64,000 bases of DNA from Methylobacterium durans (GCF_003173715.1 NZ_CP029550.1:4325501-4389500); one strand, 5' to 3'. Positions 47,581 through 57,478 are shown, counted from the first letter of the stretch. Numbers and translations are program-made. Notes: a model not told the origin generated them from the letters alone.

Positions 47581-47632
47581 TCCTTCAGGATTGGGATCAG
47601 CCCGCCCGGCCCGAGCCGGCTGAGGCCGAAAC

Positions 47633-48307
47633 TCAGTTCAGGACAACGACTTTCGCGCCGACCTTCACACGCTCGTAGAGGTCGGTGACGTCCTCGTTCG
47701 TCATGCGGATGCAGCCCGAGGAGACGGCCTGGCCGATCGTGTCCGGCTCGTTGGAGCCGTGGATCCGGTACTCGGTGTTGCCGATGTACATGGCGCGGGC
47801 GCCGAGGGGGTTCTCGATGCCGCCGGCCATGTAGCGCGGCAGGTCGGGGCGGCGGGCGAGCATCGCGGCGGGCGGCGTCCAGGACGGCCATTCGCGCTTG
47901 GCCGTGATCGTCTTCGTGCCCGACCAGGTGAAGCCGGGGCGGCCGACGCCGACGCCGTAGCGGATCGCCTCGCCGTTCGGCATCACGAGATAGAGCCGGC
48001 GCTCCTGGGTCGAGACCACGATCGTACCGGGCTTGTAGGCTCCGTTGAAGGCGACGAGCTCCCGCGGGATCGGCTGGACCTGCGCCTGCGGCGCGGCCTG
48101 TACGCCCTGCCCGTAGCCGGGCTGGCCGTAGGAGTAGCCCGGCGCCTGCTGGCGCCGCGCGCCGCCGCCGAAAATGTCCGACTGCTCGGCGTAGTAGTCG
48201 TCCGCGTCGCCCCCGTAGGGATCGTACGACGAGAACGCGGCGGCCGGTCCGGCGGCAAGAACACAGACGCCGAGGAGTCCCGCGAATGCGCTGGCAAGGG
48301 TCTTCAT
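47633..48307 (-). CDS. L,D-transpeptidase, YkuD type
   Basis: A 224-residue secreted enzyme. Signal peptide MKTLASAFAGLLGVCVLAAGPAAA, then a Tyr/Gly/Gln-rich linker (about 25-85), then the YkuD domain with substrate-side AGGIENPLGARAMYIGNTEYRIHGSNEPDTIG and the catalytic SSGCIRMTNEDV. Same family as 29170-29697 but with the added linker, which may reach from the outer wall layer. Acts in the periplasm on peptidoglycan or lipoprotein attachment. Terminator follows. Confidence 0.88.
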   Translation of the reverse strand: MKTLASAFAGLLGVCVLAAGPAAAFSSYDPYGGDADDYYAEQSDIFGGGARRQQAPGYSYGQPGYGQGVQAAPQAQVQPIPRELVAFNGAYKPGTIVVSTQERRLYLVMPNGEAIRYGVGVGRPGFTWSGTKTITAKREWPSWTPPAAMLARRPDLPRYMAGGIENPLGARAMYIGNTEYRIHGSNEPDTIGQAVSSGCIRMTNEDVTDLYERVKVGAKVVVLN

Positions 48308-48464
48308 GGTGGAGCCTACCTGTGCAGTAACCTTTGCTATACAAGCGCAAGCGTTGCCGTAGGTTCCGTGGAGGAGTGAAGATTTCCTACACGCGCCGCT
48401 TTCGCAGTCGTGCAGGGGGCCTTCTCTGGTCTGACCTGTGCGGGCGCGCGCCCCGAAAGGGGCA

Positions 48465-49283
48465 TTACGCTACCTCTTCGGTATGAACGTCGAAGCGCAC
48501 GAGCTGCGCGAACCCGAACTGCGTCGTGATCGCGACGTCGGTGGCATCCCGCCCCCGCGCCATCAGGATGCGGCCGATGCGCGGGGTGTTGTGGCGCGCG
48601 TCGAACGTGTACCAGCGCGGGCCCTCCGGCCCCTGCAGATGGACCTCGAACCAGGCCGAGAAATCCATCGGGTCCGGCACCGGAGGCACCCCGATGTCGC
48701 CGAGATACCCCGTGGCGTAGCGTGCCGGGATGTTCATGCAGCGGCAGAGCGTGATCGCCAGATGCGCGAAGTCGCGGCAGACGCCCTGCCGCTGCATGAA
48801 GCCGTCCCAAGCGGTGCGGGTCGCGTCCGCCTGCTGGTAGTCGAAGCGGATGCGCTCGTGCACGTAGTCGACGATGGCCTGGACCCGGGCCCAGCCCTCC
48901 GGCGCGGTGCCGAACAGCGACCACGCGGTCTCGGTCAGCTTGTCGGTGTCGCAGTAGCGGGAGCCAAGCAGGTAGATCAGCACGTCGTCGGACAGGTCCT
49001 GCACCGGGATCTGCCGCGCGTCGGCGGCGACGACGTCCTTCAGCCCATCATCCGAGAGCGTGAGATCCGCCGAGATCGTCAGGCGCCCGGGCGGGGCGAG
49101 GATGCGCGTGCAGGTGTTGCCGAACATGTCGGCGTAGTCGCGGCTCGGGATCGGCGGGTCGAAGCGGATCGCGTGCGGCGTCAGGAGATCCGGCAGGCGG
49201 GTCGGGTGGACGCTCAGCATCAGCAGCATCGGCGTCGGCTGGCTCGCCTCGAAGGCGATGTCGAATCCGGTCCTGATCTTCAT
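48465..49283 (-). CDS. Transglutaminase-like protein lacking the usual His
   Basis: A 272-residue protein starting MKIRTGFDIAFEASQPTPMLLML, with GAGGGGG upstream of ATG 49283. An N-terminal beta domain is followed by a transglutaminase-like domain: Cys in QGVCRDFAHLAITLCR, and Asp in WYTFDARHNTPRIGR. At the position of the catalytic His the sequence reads MDFSAWFEVHL, so Ser replaces the His of the usual HAWFEV pattern. The activity may be altered or lost. It is last of three genes read leftwards after the NepR-like/receiver gene and the other transglutaminase. Confidence 0.8.
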   Translation of the reverse strand: MKIRTGFDIAFEASQPTPMLLMLSVHPTRLPDLLTPHAIRFDPPIPSRDYADMFGNTCTRILAPPGRLTISADLTLSDDGLKDVVAADARQIPVQDLSDDVLIYLLGSRYCDTDKLTETAWSLFGTAPEGWARVQAIVDYVHERIRFDYQQADATRTAWDGFMQRQGVCRDFAHLAITLCRCMNIPARYATGYLGDIGVPPVPDPMDFSAWFEVHLQGPEGPRWYTFDARHNTPRIGRILMARGRDATDVAITTQFGFAQLVRFDVHTEEVA

Positions 49284-49354
49284 GGCACAGCCCCCTCGCC
49301 TTGCCGGGTTAGGTCGGCGCGTCCTCGGAAAGCCGCGCGCGGGAGACCCCGCGA

Positions 49355-50287
49355 TCAGCGGGACGCGGAGGTCTGCAGGACCGGCAGGACCGCGTGCCCC
49401 GTGTCCGCGACCCCGTCGATCTCCGCGACGTCGACCTCGACGCTCATGCCGAGATCGTCCGCAGGGAAGCCGAAGAAGGACCCGTGCAGCGGCACCGCCT
49501 GCCGGGGATCGCGGGCGACGGCGACGCGGATCAGGTCGCGGTTGCCGACGATGCCGTTCGTCGGGTCGAACTCCACCCAGCCGGCACCAGGCAGGTAGAC
49601 CTGAAGCCACGCATGGGTCGAACCGCCGCCCACGTGCCGCTCCCGGTCGCCGCGGGGATTGTACAGGTAGCCGGACACGAAGCGGGCCGCCATGCCGAGC
49701 GCCCGCACCGCCTCCATCATCAGGAGCGCGAAGTCGCGGCAGCTGCCGCGCTTCGTCCGCAGAGTCTGGACCGGGTCCTGCACGCCCTGCTCGGCGCGGG
49801 CGAGATAGGTGAAGTTCTGCCGCACGCTCCGCGTCATCGCCGCCAGCAGATCCTGCGTCGGGATGCGCCCCTCGGCCGGGATGAAGCTGCGGGCGAAGGC
49901 GTCGATCGCGTGCCCGGGATCCGGGTGGTGGCGCTCGATCGAGCGGATCAGGTCCGGCATGTCCTCGGCCCCGTAGCCGAACGGATAATGCGTCGCGTGC
50001 GGCGCCAGGGGGAAGACCGGGGCGTGCTCGGGCGTGTGCTCCAGGGTGATGCCGCAGGTGAAGCGGAGCGTCCGCGCCCGTCCCGCGAAGGTCGCCACGG
50101 CGACGCAATTGCCGAACACGTCGAACATCCAGCGCAGGGCGCAGGGCTCCGGCTCGATGGCGAGGCTCGCCGCGATGAGCCGCTGATCGTAGCTGTCGCG
50201 GGGGCGGAACATGATCCGGTGCTCTCCGAACGCGACGGGCTGGCGGTAGCGGTAGGTCGTGACGTGGCGGACGGCGAGGATCGGCAA
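49355..50287 (-). CDS. Transglutaminase-like protein
   Basis: A 310-residue protein with the N-terminal beta domain typical of this group (MPILAVRHVTTYRYRQPVAFGEHRIMFRPRDS) and a complete transglutaminase triad: Cys in KRGSCRDFALLMMEA, His in GGSTHAWLQVYLPG, Asp in WVEFDPTNGIVG. It appears to start at TTG 50287; GGAG is ten bases upstream. No signal peptide. It lies between the NepR-like/receiver gene and a sister gene, with gaps of 78 and 71 bases, so an operon is likely. Substrate unknown. Confidence 0.82.
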   Translation of the reverse strand: MPILAVRHVTTYRYRQPVAFGEHRIMFRPRDSYDQRLIAASLAIEPEPCALRWMFDVFGNCVAVATFAGRARTLRFTCGITLEHTPEHAPVFPLAPHATHYPFGYGAEDMPDLIRSIERHHPDPGHAIDAFARSFIPAEGRIPTQDLLAAMTRSVRQNFTYLARAEQGVQDPVQTLRTKRGSCRDFALLMMEAVRALGMAARFVSGYLYNPRGDRERHVGGGSTHAWLQVYLPGAGWVEFDPTNGIVGNRDLIRVAVARDPRQAVPLHGSFFGFPADDLGMSVEVDVAEIDGVADTGHAVLPVLQTSASR

Positions 50288-50365
50288 GGCGGGACGGCTC
50301 CGCGGGCATCACGGCCCGGGGCGCAGCGATGCAAGAGGTGCGCCCGCCGGCTGCCGCGGGGCGGC

Positions 50366-50983
50366 TCAGGTCAGGGGCGGCGGCGGGGCGCTCGAGGCGC
50401 GCTCGGCCTCGACGAGCACGTCGAGGGGCCGCCAGGGCTTCGGGATGAAGACGGCCTGCTCCGGCACGTCGGGTCGCGCCACGGCGCAGCCGGAGGTGAT
50501 GACGAGGCGCGCCCGCGGCCACAGGGTGGCGACCGCGCGGGCGAGCTGCAGCCCGTCCATCTCGCCGGCGAGCCGCACGTCGGCGAAGACCAGGGCCACC
50601 TCGCCGCCGCGGGCCTGGAGCACGGCGAGGGCGGCCTCCGCGCTGTCGCAGCCGATGACGCTGAGTTCGGTCTCCTCCAGCAGCGCCTCGGCGAGGGCCC
50701 GCACCTCGGGCTCGTCCTCGACGACGAGAGCGAGGTGGGCGCTGCGGGCACCGGCGCGCGCCTCCTGGGCATCGTCCGTCCCGGGCTCGGAGGGGCTCTC
50801 GGATTGGCGGACGCGGCGCACCAGCACGGCGAGGTGCTCCGGCACGCCCTCGGCCACCAGCGTGTCGTAGAACGAGGCGAGCGTCTGGCCGATCTGGTCG
50901 AGGGGGATGCCGGGCGTCAGAGTCTCGACGGGCCGCCGCGGACGGCTCCCGCTCACCGATTCCGAGTGCTTCGTTCTCGTCAC
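50366..50983 (-). CDS. NepR-like domain fused to a response-regulator receiver
   Basis: A 205-residue protein in two parts. Residues about 27-60 (LDQIGQTLASFYDTLVAEGVPEHLAVLVRRV) follow the pattern of the anti-sigma factor NepR, which binds sigma-EcfG and PhyR in the alphaproteobacterial general stress response. Residues about 83-195 are a receiver domain with acidic pair Glu89/Asp90, phospho-acceptor Asp135 (FADVRL), Thr163/Ser164 and Lys182 (PKPW). No DNA-binding domain follows. It may sequester a sigma factor or regulator in a phosphorylation-dependent way; this is inference. The NepR match is by eye only. Confidence 0.7.
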   Translation of the reverse strand: MTRTKHSESVSGSRPRRPVETLTPGIPLDQIGQTLASFYDTLVAEGVPEHLAVLVRRVRQSESPSEPGTDDAQEARAGARSAHLALVVEDEPEVRALAEALLEETELSVIGCDSAEAALAVLQARGGEVALVFADVRLAGEMDGLQLARAVATLWPRARLVITSGCAVARPDVPEQAVFIPKPWRPLDVLVEAERASSAPPPPLT

Positions 50984-51118
50984 GCCGCTCCCCCGCTCAG
51001 TTTGCCGCAGCTCGACGCGGTCGCGCGGCCTCCCGTGGGGAAAAGTCGGGAAGCGGCCGCAAGTTGCGACGCTACGCCGAATCGGCGGGCCAGCCGAGAC
51101 CTCTCGGCGCGCCTCCGC

Positions 51119-52270
51119 TCACTCCGCGGCGGTGTCCGCGTAGGCCATCACGCCGGAGACGGCGCGGACGTCGCGGTAGCGCTCGCCGCGGCTGCTCATC
51201 ATCGCCTCGAACTTCTCGTGCACCTGCGACACCGAGAGGCTGACGGGCTTGCGGCGGCGTCCGGAGCCGGACGCGAAGAAGATCGAGCGGTTCGCCCGCG
51301 CCGGGCCGGGCAGGAGCTTGGCGGCGGCGGCCTTCGGCTTGTCGACGACGTTGGCCAGGAACTCCTCGGCATCGTCCGGGCCGAGGAAGTGGGCAAGGTA
51401 GACCTCGCCGAGGGAGAGCTCGCGGCCGATCCGCAGGCTGATGCGGGCGGCGTCGCGCTTCAGCATCTCGCCGGCCATCAGCGCGGAGAGGTAGGGGTCG
51501 CGGCGCAGTTCGAGGATGCGGGCGCGCTCGGCCGGGTCGCTCACGGAGGGCTTCTCGTTGCCCTCCTGCACGATGAGGCCGGCCTCCTGGGCGAGACCGT
51601 ATTTGGGCCCGAAATCGCGGACCACGCCGAGCCAGGTGCGCTCGATGAACTGGTAGAGGCCGGTGGCCGAGGAGGTCTTGGCCTGGACAGCGGTGATGAA
51701 GCTCGATTCCTTGTCGGCCACCGCCATCAGCAGCACCGGGTCCGTCTGCACGGTCTGGGCCGCGCGCACGATCTTCTGGACCAGGTGGCGGCGGATCCGC
51801 ATCGGTCCGAATTCGAGGATGTCGTTCGGGTCGCCGACCGCGCTCTCGGACAGGAGGTAATCGTAGGAGACCCGGTCGACCGCGTTCGAGCCGAGCTCGG
51901 TGTCGAGGTCGTGGACCGGCGCGAAGGCGGCCGATGCCGTGAGCACGGCCGGCGGCGGATCGAGGATCGGCACCGCGCTCGTCTGGACGCGCGGGCGCGG
52001 CATCACCAGCTCGGTGGCGGCCTGGGCCGAGGGCAGGGCCTGCTGCAGGCCGATCTTGGCCAGCTCGGTCCCCGAGCCGAACAGCACCGCCGAGATGCCG
52101 CCCGCGAAGAGCGCGACCGTGAGGACGGAGCGGGTGAGGGCGGGGCGGCTGCCGTGGTCGCGGGCGACCTGCGGGATCAGGGTAAGGGCGTCGGACGGGG
52201 CGGCGGGGCCCGCGCCGAAACGCGGCTTGGGGGAGGTGGTTCGTGACGATCCGACCGTGCGACCCCGCAT
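51119..52270 (-). CDS. Lytic transglycosylase (SLT domain)
   Basis: A 383-residue envelope protein. A hydrophobic segment near residues 47-65 (SVLTVALFAGGISAVLF) anchors it, followed by a disordered Pro-rich linker. The SLT-type domain is marked by VLLMAVADKESSF with the catalytic Glu, and SSATGLYQFIERTWLGVVRDFG. A C-terminal extension (from about 300) is Lys/Arg-rich. It should cleave peptidoglycan in the periplasm. The long N-terminus before the anchor (46 residues) is unusual. Confidence 0.84.
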   Translation of the reverse strand: MRGRTVGSSRTTSPKPRFGAGPAAPSDALTLIPQVARDHGSRPALTRSVLTVALFAGGISAVLFGSGTELAKIGLQQALPSAQAATELVMPRPRVQTSAVPILDPPPAVLTASAAFAPVHDLDTELGSNAVDRVSYDYLLSESAVGDPNDILEFGPMRIRRHLVQKIVRAAQTVQTDPVLLMAVADKESSFITAVQAKTSSATGLYQFIERTWLGVVRDFGPKYGLAQEAGLIVQEGNEKPSVSDPAERARILELRRDPYLSALMAGEMLKRDAARISLRIGRELSLGEVYLAHFLGPDDAEEFLANVVDKPKAAAAKLLPGPARANRSIFFASGSGRRRKPVSLSVSQVHEKFEAMMSSRGERYRDVRAVSGVMAYADTAAE

Positions 52271-52411
52271 CTGTGCGACTCAGTCCCTCTGAAACGCGCC
52301 GTTAACGACGCCCGTTAAGGGGATCTACGTTGACAGATGTGGCGACAACACGGCCGAGGTTGTGGCGAGCGCGTGGCGGGTGTGGGCAACATCCGGGCGG
52401 CGCCCGGCGCC

Positions 52412-53764
52412 TCACCGATAATCGGTCGGCGTCAGGCCGTGCCGGGCGATCTTGTCGTAGAGGGTCTTCCGGGGCGTCCCGAGGTGCTCGGCCGCGACGC
52501 GGACGTCGCCACCGGCCATGATCAGCTCGTCGCGGATCAGGTCCCGCTCGAAGCGGTCGACCTGCTCGGCGAGCGTCCGGCCCGCGGCACTCTCCGCCGC
52601 CGCCTCCGGCGTTCCGGCGAGTCCCAGCGCGCACCGCTCCGCGTAATGGCCGAGCTCGCGCACGTTGCCCGGCCAGGAATGGCCGAGGAGGTGCTCGCGG
52701 ATCGCCGCGTCGATCGCGGGCGGCTCCCGGTTGAAGCGGGCGGCGGCGCGGGCCAGGAAGTGCTGGAACAGCAGCAGCACGTCCTCCCGCCGCTCGCGCA
52801 GCGGCGGGATCGGGATCGTGATGACGTTGAGGCGGTGGAACAGGTCGTCGCGGAAGGTTCCCTGCGCCGCCGCCTGCCCGAGATCGACCTTGGTCGCGGC
52901 CACGACCCGCATGTCGACGGGCCGGATCTCGTTGGTGCCGAGCGGCTCGACCGTGCGCTCCTGCAGGACGCGCAGGAGCTTCACTTGCAGGTTGAGCGGC
53001 ATGCTCTCGATCTCGTCGAGGAAGAGCGTGCCCCCGTGCGCGTGCTCGATCCGGCCGACGCGGCGCTTGAGGGCGCCCGTGAAGGCGCCGGCCTCGTGGC
53101 CGAACAGCTCGCTCTCGACCACGGTGTCGGGCAGCGCGCCGCAATTCATGGCCACGAAGTTCTTCGGGGCGCGCCGGCTCCAGCGATGGAGCGCGCTCGC
53201 CACCACCTCCTTGCCGGACCCGGTCTCGCCGAGCACGAGCACGTCGACATCGGCGCCGGCCACGTCTCGCACGAGCCGGCGCAGGCGCACGATCTCGGGC
53301 GAGACGCCGAGGAAGGCGGGGTCGGCCTCCACCGCCTCCTCGAGCCGCGCCCGAAGGCGGCGGTTCTCCAGCGTCAGGCGGCGCCGGTCGAGGGCGCGGC
53401 GGACGGAGGCGATCAACGCCTCGGCCGGGTAGGGCTTGGCGAGGAAATCGTAGGCCCCCTCCCGCATGGCGCCGACCGCCATCGAGATGTCGCCGTGGCC
53501 GGTGATCAGGATGACGGGCAGGTCCGGGTCGGCCGCGCGGAGCGCCGCGAACAGGCCGCGCCCGTCGAGGCCGGGCAGCCGCACGTCGCTGACCACGACG
53601 CCCGGCGGGTCGGCCAGGATCGCCGCGAGCGCGGGCTCGGCGGCGTCGAACACCTCGACCGCGAAGCCGTCGAGTTCGAGGCTCTGGCGGTTCGCCCGGC
53701 GCACGTCCGCCTCGTCGTCCACGAAGACGATCCGCTCCGAACGGTCAGGGATCGTCTCGCTCAC
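52412..53764 (-). CDS. dctD: C4-dicarboxylate response regulator DctD
   Basis: A 450-residue sigma-54 activator. Receiver domain with acceptor Asp60 ([10 protein letters not shown]) and Lys in [12 protein letters not shown]+ domain with Walker [11 protein letters not shown], the sigma-54-contacting loop [10 protein letters not shown], Walker [13 protein letters not shown]-terminal Fis-type helix-turn-helix [19 protein letters not shown]. It starts at GTG 53764 in a GTGA overlap with dctB. It should activate dctA from the sites at 55634-55682 together with RNA polymerase-sigma-54. Confidence 0.91.
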   Translation of the reverse strand: MSETIPDRSERIVFVDDEADVRRANRQSLELDGFAVEVFDAAEPALAAILADPPGVVVSDVRLPGLDGRGLFAALRAADPDLPVILITGHGDISMAVGAMREGAYDFLAKPYPAEALIASVRRALDRRRLTLENRRLRARLEEAVEADPAFLGVSPEIVRLRRLVRDVAGADVDVLVLGETGSGKEVVASALHRWSRRAPKNFVAMNCGALPDTVVESELFGHEAGAFTGALKRRVGRIEHAHGGTLFLDEIESMPLNLQVKLLRVLQERTVEPLGTNEIRPVDMRVVAATKVDLGQAAAQGTFRDDLFHRLNVITIPIPPLRERREDVLLLFQHFLARAAARFNREPPAIDAAIREHLLGHSWPGNVRELGHYAERCALGLAGTPEAAAESAAGRTLAEQVDRFERDLIRDELIMAGGDVRVAAEHLGTPRKTLYDKIARHGLTPTDYR

Positions 53765-55620
53765 GCCGCGCTCTCCGCCGCCTGCGCGGTTGCGCGGGCG
53801 AGCTCCATCCGGAAGATCGTGCCGGCGGGCTCGTTCCCGCGGGCCGTCAGGGTGCCGCCGCAATCCTCGACGATCCCGCGGGCGATGGCGAGGCCGAGGC
53901 CGAGCCCGTCCGACTTCGTCGTGAAGAAGGCGTCGAAGACCTGCGCGCGCTGCGCCTCCGGGATGCCGCAACCGTTATCCGCCACCTCGACCGCGACCCG
54001 GCCTCCCTCCTCGCGGATCGCGAAGGCGACGCGCGGCTCCGGGCACGCCGCCACGGCGTCGAGGGCGTTCTGGAGGAGGTTGACGAGAACCTGCTCCAGG
54101 CGCGGCCCGTCGCCGAGCACCGCGAGGTCCGCGGGGGGCGTCCCGACTGCCAGCGCGATGCCCGAGGCGGCGGCGCGGCCCTCCACCAGTTCGAGGCTGT
54201 TGCGGACGATCTCGGCCAGCGCCACCGGCTCGCGGCGGCCGGAGGCGCGGCGGGCGAAGCCCTTGAGCTGGCGGGTGAGCGTCCCGATCCGGTCGGTGAG
54301 GCGGCCGATGGCGCCGACATTCTCGGCGGCGTCCTCGACGCGGCCCCGGCGGACCAGGATCGCGGTGTTGTCGGCGTAGGAGCGGATCGCCGCGAGGGGC
54401 TGGTTGATCTCGTGGGCCATGCTCGCCGCGAACTGGCCGAGGGCGGCGAGCCGCCCGGCCTGGGCGAGTTCCCGGCCGAGGCGCTCGCGCTCGGCCTCCG
54501 CGCGCGCCCGCTCCTCGGCCTCGGCGCGCAAGCGCCGGTTCGCCTCGCTCAGGGCGCGCGTGCGCTCGGCGACCCGCGCCTCCAGTTCCGCGCGCCGGGC
54601 CGCCGCCTCGCGCAGCCGCGCCCGCGTCCGCGCGCGCCGGCCGAGCAGGGTGGCGAGGCCGAGCCCGGCCAGCCCCGTGGCGAGGAGCGCGATCACCGCG
54701 CCCTGGAGCCGCTCCCGCCCGATCGCGGGCCCGACCGGGGTGAGCGCGTGGAGCCGCCACTCGGTGTCGGGCACGGCCGCGTCGTGCAGGAGGGCGCGCC
54801 ACGCGGGCAGCCCGCCGCCGCCGACCCGCACCACGTCCGCCTCCCCCGCGACGGGGTGGAGCGGCAGGGCGTCGAGGGGTGCGCCGCCGAATTCCAGGCT
54901 CTCGCGGATCCGCGCCTGCTCCTCCGGCGGGACCGGCCGCAGCGCACGGAAGCGCCAGTCCGGCTCGCTCGCGACGAGCACGATGCCGCGGCCGTCCGCC
55001 ATGAAGAGGCTCTCCCCGGTCTCCCGCCAGCCAGCCTCGACCGCGTCGAACTCGATCTTGACGACGACGACCCCGCTCCCGTCCGCGAGGCGCCGCGCGA
55101 GGTAGAAGCCGGGGCGCCCGCTCACAGTGCCGAGGGCGAACTGGGAGCCCGCACCCTCCGCCATGGCGCGGCGGAAATAGGGGCGGAAGGCGTAATTCTG
55201 GCCGATGAAGCTGCGCGCGGCGCCCGCATTGCTCGCCGCCACCGTCACGCCGTCGGCCCGCACCGCGTAGATCACGGCGGCGCCCGTTGCCGCCGCGACC
55301 TCGGCGAGGCGCGCGTTGACGCGGGCGAGGAGGGCGGGGTCGGCCTCCGGCCGCAGGATCGCGGCGATCTCGGGATCCGCCGCCAGCGCCCGGGGCAGGG
55401 CGGTCTGGCGCTGCATCTCCGCCCGCAGCGCGCCGACCTGCAGCGCCAGGGTCGATTGCGCCGCCCGCCCGAGATCGGCGAGCGCCGAGCGCTCGGCCAC
55501 CCGCGCGCCCGCCCAAGCCGCGGCGAGCATGGCGGCCAGCGCCGCGAGCCAGAGCCAAGGGCGGGCGCTGCGGAAGGATGATGCCGGCGGCTCAGGTGCG
55601 GGTTGGCCAGCTTCGGTCAC
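53761..55620 (-). CDS. dctB: C4-dicarboxylate sensor kinase DctB
   Basis: A 619-residue membrane sensor. One helix near residues 21-41, a double-Cache-like periplasmic ligand domain (about 45-295, with [14 protein letters not shown] and [11 protein letters not shown]), a second helix near 300-320, a coiled coil ([25 protein letters not shown]), then His[22 protein letters not shown] and HATPase ([35 protein letters not shown]). Senses succinate, malate or fumarate outside the inner membrane and phosphorylates DctD. Confidence 0.9.
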   Translation of the reverse strand: MTEAGQPAPEPPASSFRSARPWLWLAALAAMLAAAWAGARVAERSALADLGRAAQSTLALQVGALRAEMQRQTALPRALAADPEIAAILRPEADPALLARVNARLAEVAAATGAAVIYAVRADGVTVAASNAGAARSFIGQNYAFRPYFRRAMAEGAGSQFALGTVSGRPGFYLARRLADGSGVVVVKIEFDAVEAGWRETGESLFMADGRGIVLVASEPDWRFRALRPVPPEEQARIRESLEFGGAPLDALPLHPVAGEADVVRVGGGGLPAWRALLHDAAVPDTEWRLHALTPVGPAIGRERLQGAVIALLATGLAGLGLATLLGRRARTRARLREAAARRAELEARVAERTRALSEANRRLRAEAEERARAEAERERLGRELAQAGRLAALGQFAASMAHEINQPLAAIRSYADNTAILVRRGRVEDAAENVGAIGRLTDRIGTLTRQLKGFARRASGRREPVALAEIVRNSLELVEGRAAASGIALAVGTPPADLAVLGDGPRLEQVLVNLLQNALDAVAACPEPRVAFAIREEGGRVAVEVADNGCGIPEAQRAQVFDAFFTTKSDGLGLGLAIARGIVEDCGGTLTARGNEPAGTIFRMELARATAQAAESAA

Positions 55621-55633
55621 GCTTGCCCGCCCG

Positions 55634-55682
55634 GTGCGGATTTCCGGACAGGTCCGGGCCGGCCCGTGCGGAAGCCCGCAAC
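55634..55682. promoter_or_regulatory. Two DctD upstream-activator-like sites
   Basis: GTGCGG-ATTT-CCGGAC at 55634-55649 and GTGCGG-AAGCC-CGCAAC at 55666-55682 are related near-palindromes whose starts are 32 bases apart, about three helical turns. They lie 85-130 bases upstream of the sigma-54 promoter. They resemble known DctD sites of rhizobia (palindromes around GTGCGG). Confidence 0.6.
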
Positions 55683-55765
55683 GGGCGCTCCGCCGCCGCC
55701 CCGAACGACCAGAAAAATCCTTCTCATCTCAATAATTTAACAAAATCTTCACCGGGCCGTCCGGC

Positions 55766-55780
55766 TGGCACGGCGGTTGC
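55766..55780 (+). promoter_or_regulatory. Sigma-54 promoter of dctA
   Basis: TGGCACGGCGGTTGC matches the sigma-54 consensus TGGCAC-N5-TTGC at both the -24 and -12 elements. An AT-rich stretch (55730-55750) between activator sites and promoter could allow bending. Transcription would begin near 55792, leaving a leader of about 115 bases. Confidence 0.85.
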
Positions 55781-55906
55781 CATTCCGTCCGCGTATCGCA
55801 GCCCTGCCCCGTCGGCATGACTGCAAGCCCAGAGGCCAAAAGCAAGAGCGGACGCCGCGCGCGAGCCGACTCACCCCGAAACCGTCGAACCGGAGGAGAA
55901 CGCCCC

Positions 55907-57247
55907 ATGGCCGCCGTGCCGTCACCGCTCACCGCGCCCCACGCCCCGCCCGCGCCGAAGCCGATCTACCGCACCCTGTACTTCCAGGTGCTGGTGGCGG
56001 TGGCGATCGGCATCCTGCTCGGGCATTTCTACCCGCAGCTCGGCTCCGAGATGAAGCCGCTCGGCGACGCCTTCATCAAGCTCGTGAAGATGATCATCGC
56101 GCCGGTGATCTTCCTCACCGTGGTCTCCGGCATCGCCGGCATGACGAACCTCGAGAAGGTCGGCCGGGTCGGCGGCAAGGCGCTGATCTACTTCCTCACC
56201 TTCTCGACGCTGGCGCTGATCGTCGGCCTCATCGTGGCCAACGTCCTCCAGCCGGGCCACGGCCTGCACATCGACCCGAAGTCGCTCGATCCGAAGGCGG
56301 TCGCCACCTACGCCGGCAAGGCGAAGGAGCAGAGCATCGTCGACTTCCTGATGAACATCATCCCGGCCACCGCGGTCGGCGCGTTCTCGGGCGGCGAGAT
56401 CCTGCAGGTGCTGTTCTTCTCGGTGCTGTTCGGCTTCGGCCTCGCCTTCCTGGGCGAGCGCGGCAAGCCGGTCCTCGACATCATCAAGGTGATGTCCGAG
56501 GCGATCTTCGGCGTCGTCAACATCATCATGAAGGTCGCGCCGATCGGCGCCTTCGGCGCGATGGCCTTCACCATCGGCAAGTACGGCATCGCCTCGCTCG
56601 CCAACCTCGCCTACCTCGTCGGCGCCTTCTACCTGACCTCGGCGATCTTCGTGTTCCTCGTGCTCGGCGCGGTCGCCCGCTACAACGGCTTCTCGATCAT
56701 CCGCCTCATCCGCTACATCAAGGAGGAGTTGCTCCTCGTCCTCGGCACCTCCTCCTCGGAATCCGCGCTGCCGTCCCTCATCGACAAGATGGAGCGGGCG
56801 GGCTGCTCGCGGCCCGTCGTCGGCCTCGTGGTCCCCACCGGCTACTCGTTCAACCTCGACGGCACCAACATCTACATGACGATGGCGGCGCTCTTCATCG
56901 CGCAGGCCACCGACACGCCGCTCTCGCTCGGCGAGCAGGCGCTCCTGCTCCTCGTGGCCATGCTCTCCTCGAAGGGGGCGGCCGGCGTCACCGGCTCCGG
57001 GTTCATCACCCTCGCCGCGACGCTCGCCGTGGTACCCTCGGTGCCCGTCGTCGGCATGGCGCTGATCCTCGGCATCGACCGCTTCATGTCGGAATGCCGC
57101 GCGCTGACGAACTTCGTCGGCAACGCGGTCGCCTGCATCGTCGTCGCCCGCTGGGAGGGCGAGGTCGACGAGGCGCGCCTGCACGAGGCGCTGGGCGGCA
57201 AGGGCCGCCCGCCCGCGCCGGCACCGGTGCTGCAGCCGGCCGAGTAA
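55907..57247 (+). CDS. dctA: C4-dicarboxylate:H+ symporter DctA
   Basis: A 446-residue member of the dicarboxylate/amino acid:cation symporter (DAACS) family importing succinate, fumarate and malate. It has about eight transmembrane helices with two re-entrant hairpins: [22 protein letters not shown] (serine-rich HP1), the unwound [19 protein letters not shown], and HP2 [21 protein letters not shown]. Start ATG 55907 has GGAGGAG upstream; the in-frame ATG at 55817 lies in the leader. Divergent from dctBD, the classic arrangement. Confidence 0.93.
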   Translation: MAAVPSPLTAPHAPPAPKPIYRTLYFQVLVAVAIGILLGHFYPQLGSEMKPLGDAFIKLVKMIIAPVIFLTVVSGIAGMTNLEKVGRVGGKALIYFLTFSTLALIVGLIVANVLQPGHGLHIDPKSLDPKAVATYAGKAKEQSIVDFLMNIIPATAVGAFSGGEILQVLFFSVLFGFGLAFLGERGKPVLDIIKVMSEAIFGVVNIIMKVAPIGAFGAMAFTIGKYGIASLANLAYLVGAFYLTSAIFVFLVLGAVARYNGFSIIRLIRYIKEELLLVLGTSSSESALPSLIDKMERAGCSRPVVGLVVPTGYSFNLDGTNIYMTMAALFIAQATDTPLSLGEQALLLLVAMLSSKGAAGVTGSGFITLAATLAVVPSVPVVGMALILGIDRFMSECRALTNFVGNAVACIVVARWEGEVDEARLHEALGGKGRPPAPAPVLQPAE

Positions 57248-57266
57248 TCGTCGCAGCGAGGCTCGG

Positions 57267-57299
57267 GGCCGCGCCCGCCGCATTGGCGGGCGCGGCCTT
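57267..57299 (+). terminator. Terminator of dctA
   Basis: GGCCGCGCCCGCC (57267-57279) pairs perfectly with GGCGGGCGCGGCC (57285-57297) over loop GCATT, then TT. The T-run is short, but the stem is very strong. Confidence 0.75.
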
Positions 57300-57313
57300 G
57301 CCGTGTCCGGCCC

Positions 57314-57478
57314 TCAGGCCGCGAGGCCGCAGGCCCTGCGCAGGCGCGCGTCCGCCCGGGCGAGGAGCTTCGCCGAGAGGTCCGCATCGCCCGCCGCGAG
57401 GGCGCGGTCGGCGGCGGTGACGTCGCGCTTGGCGAGCCAGTAGAGGACGTGGTGACGGAGCGGGCTGAAGGGCCACAC
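57314..57478 (-). CDS. Hypothetical 54-residue protein
   Basis: An open frame from GTG 57478 encodes MWPFSPLRHHVLYWLAKRDV followed by a helical, Ala/Asp/Arg-rich tail ending RRACGLAA. GGGAG lies eight bases before the GTG. The residue choice (Trp, Tyr and His early, then an amphipathic helix) looks more natural than in the two overlapping frames. No family known; a short possible membrane-associated or regulatory protein. Confidence 0.42.
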   Translation of the reverse strand: MWPFSPLRHHVLYWLAKRDVTAADRALAAGDADLSAKLLARADARLRRACGLAA

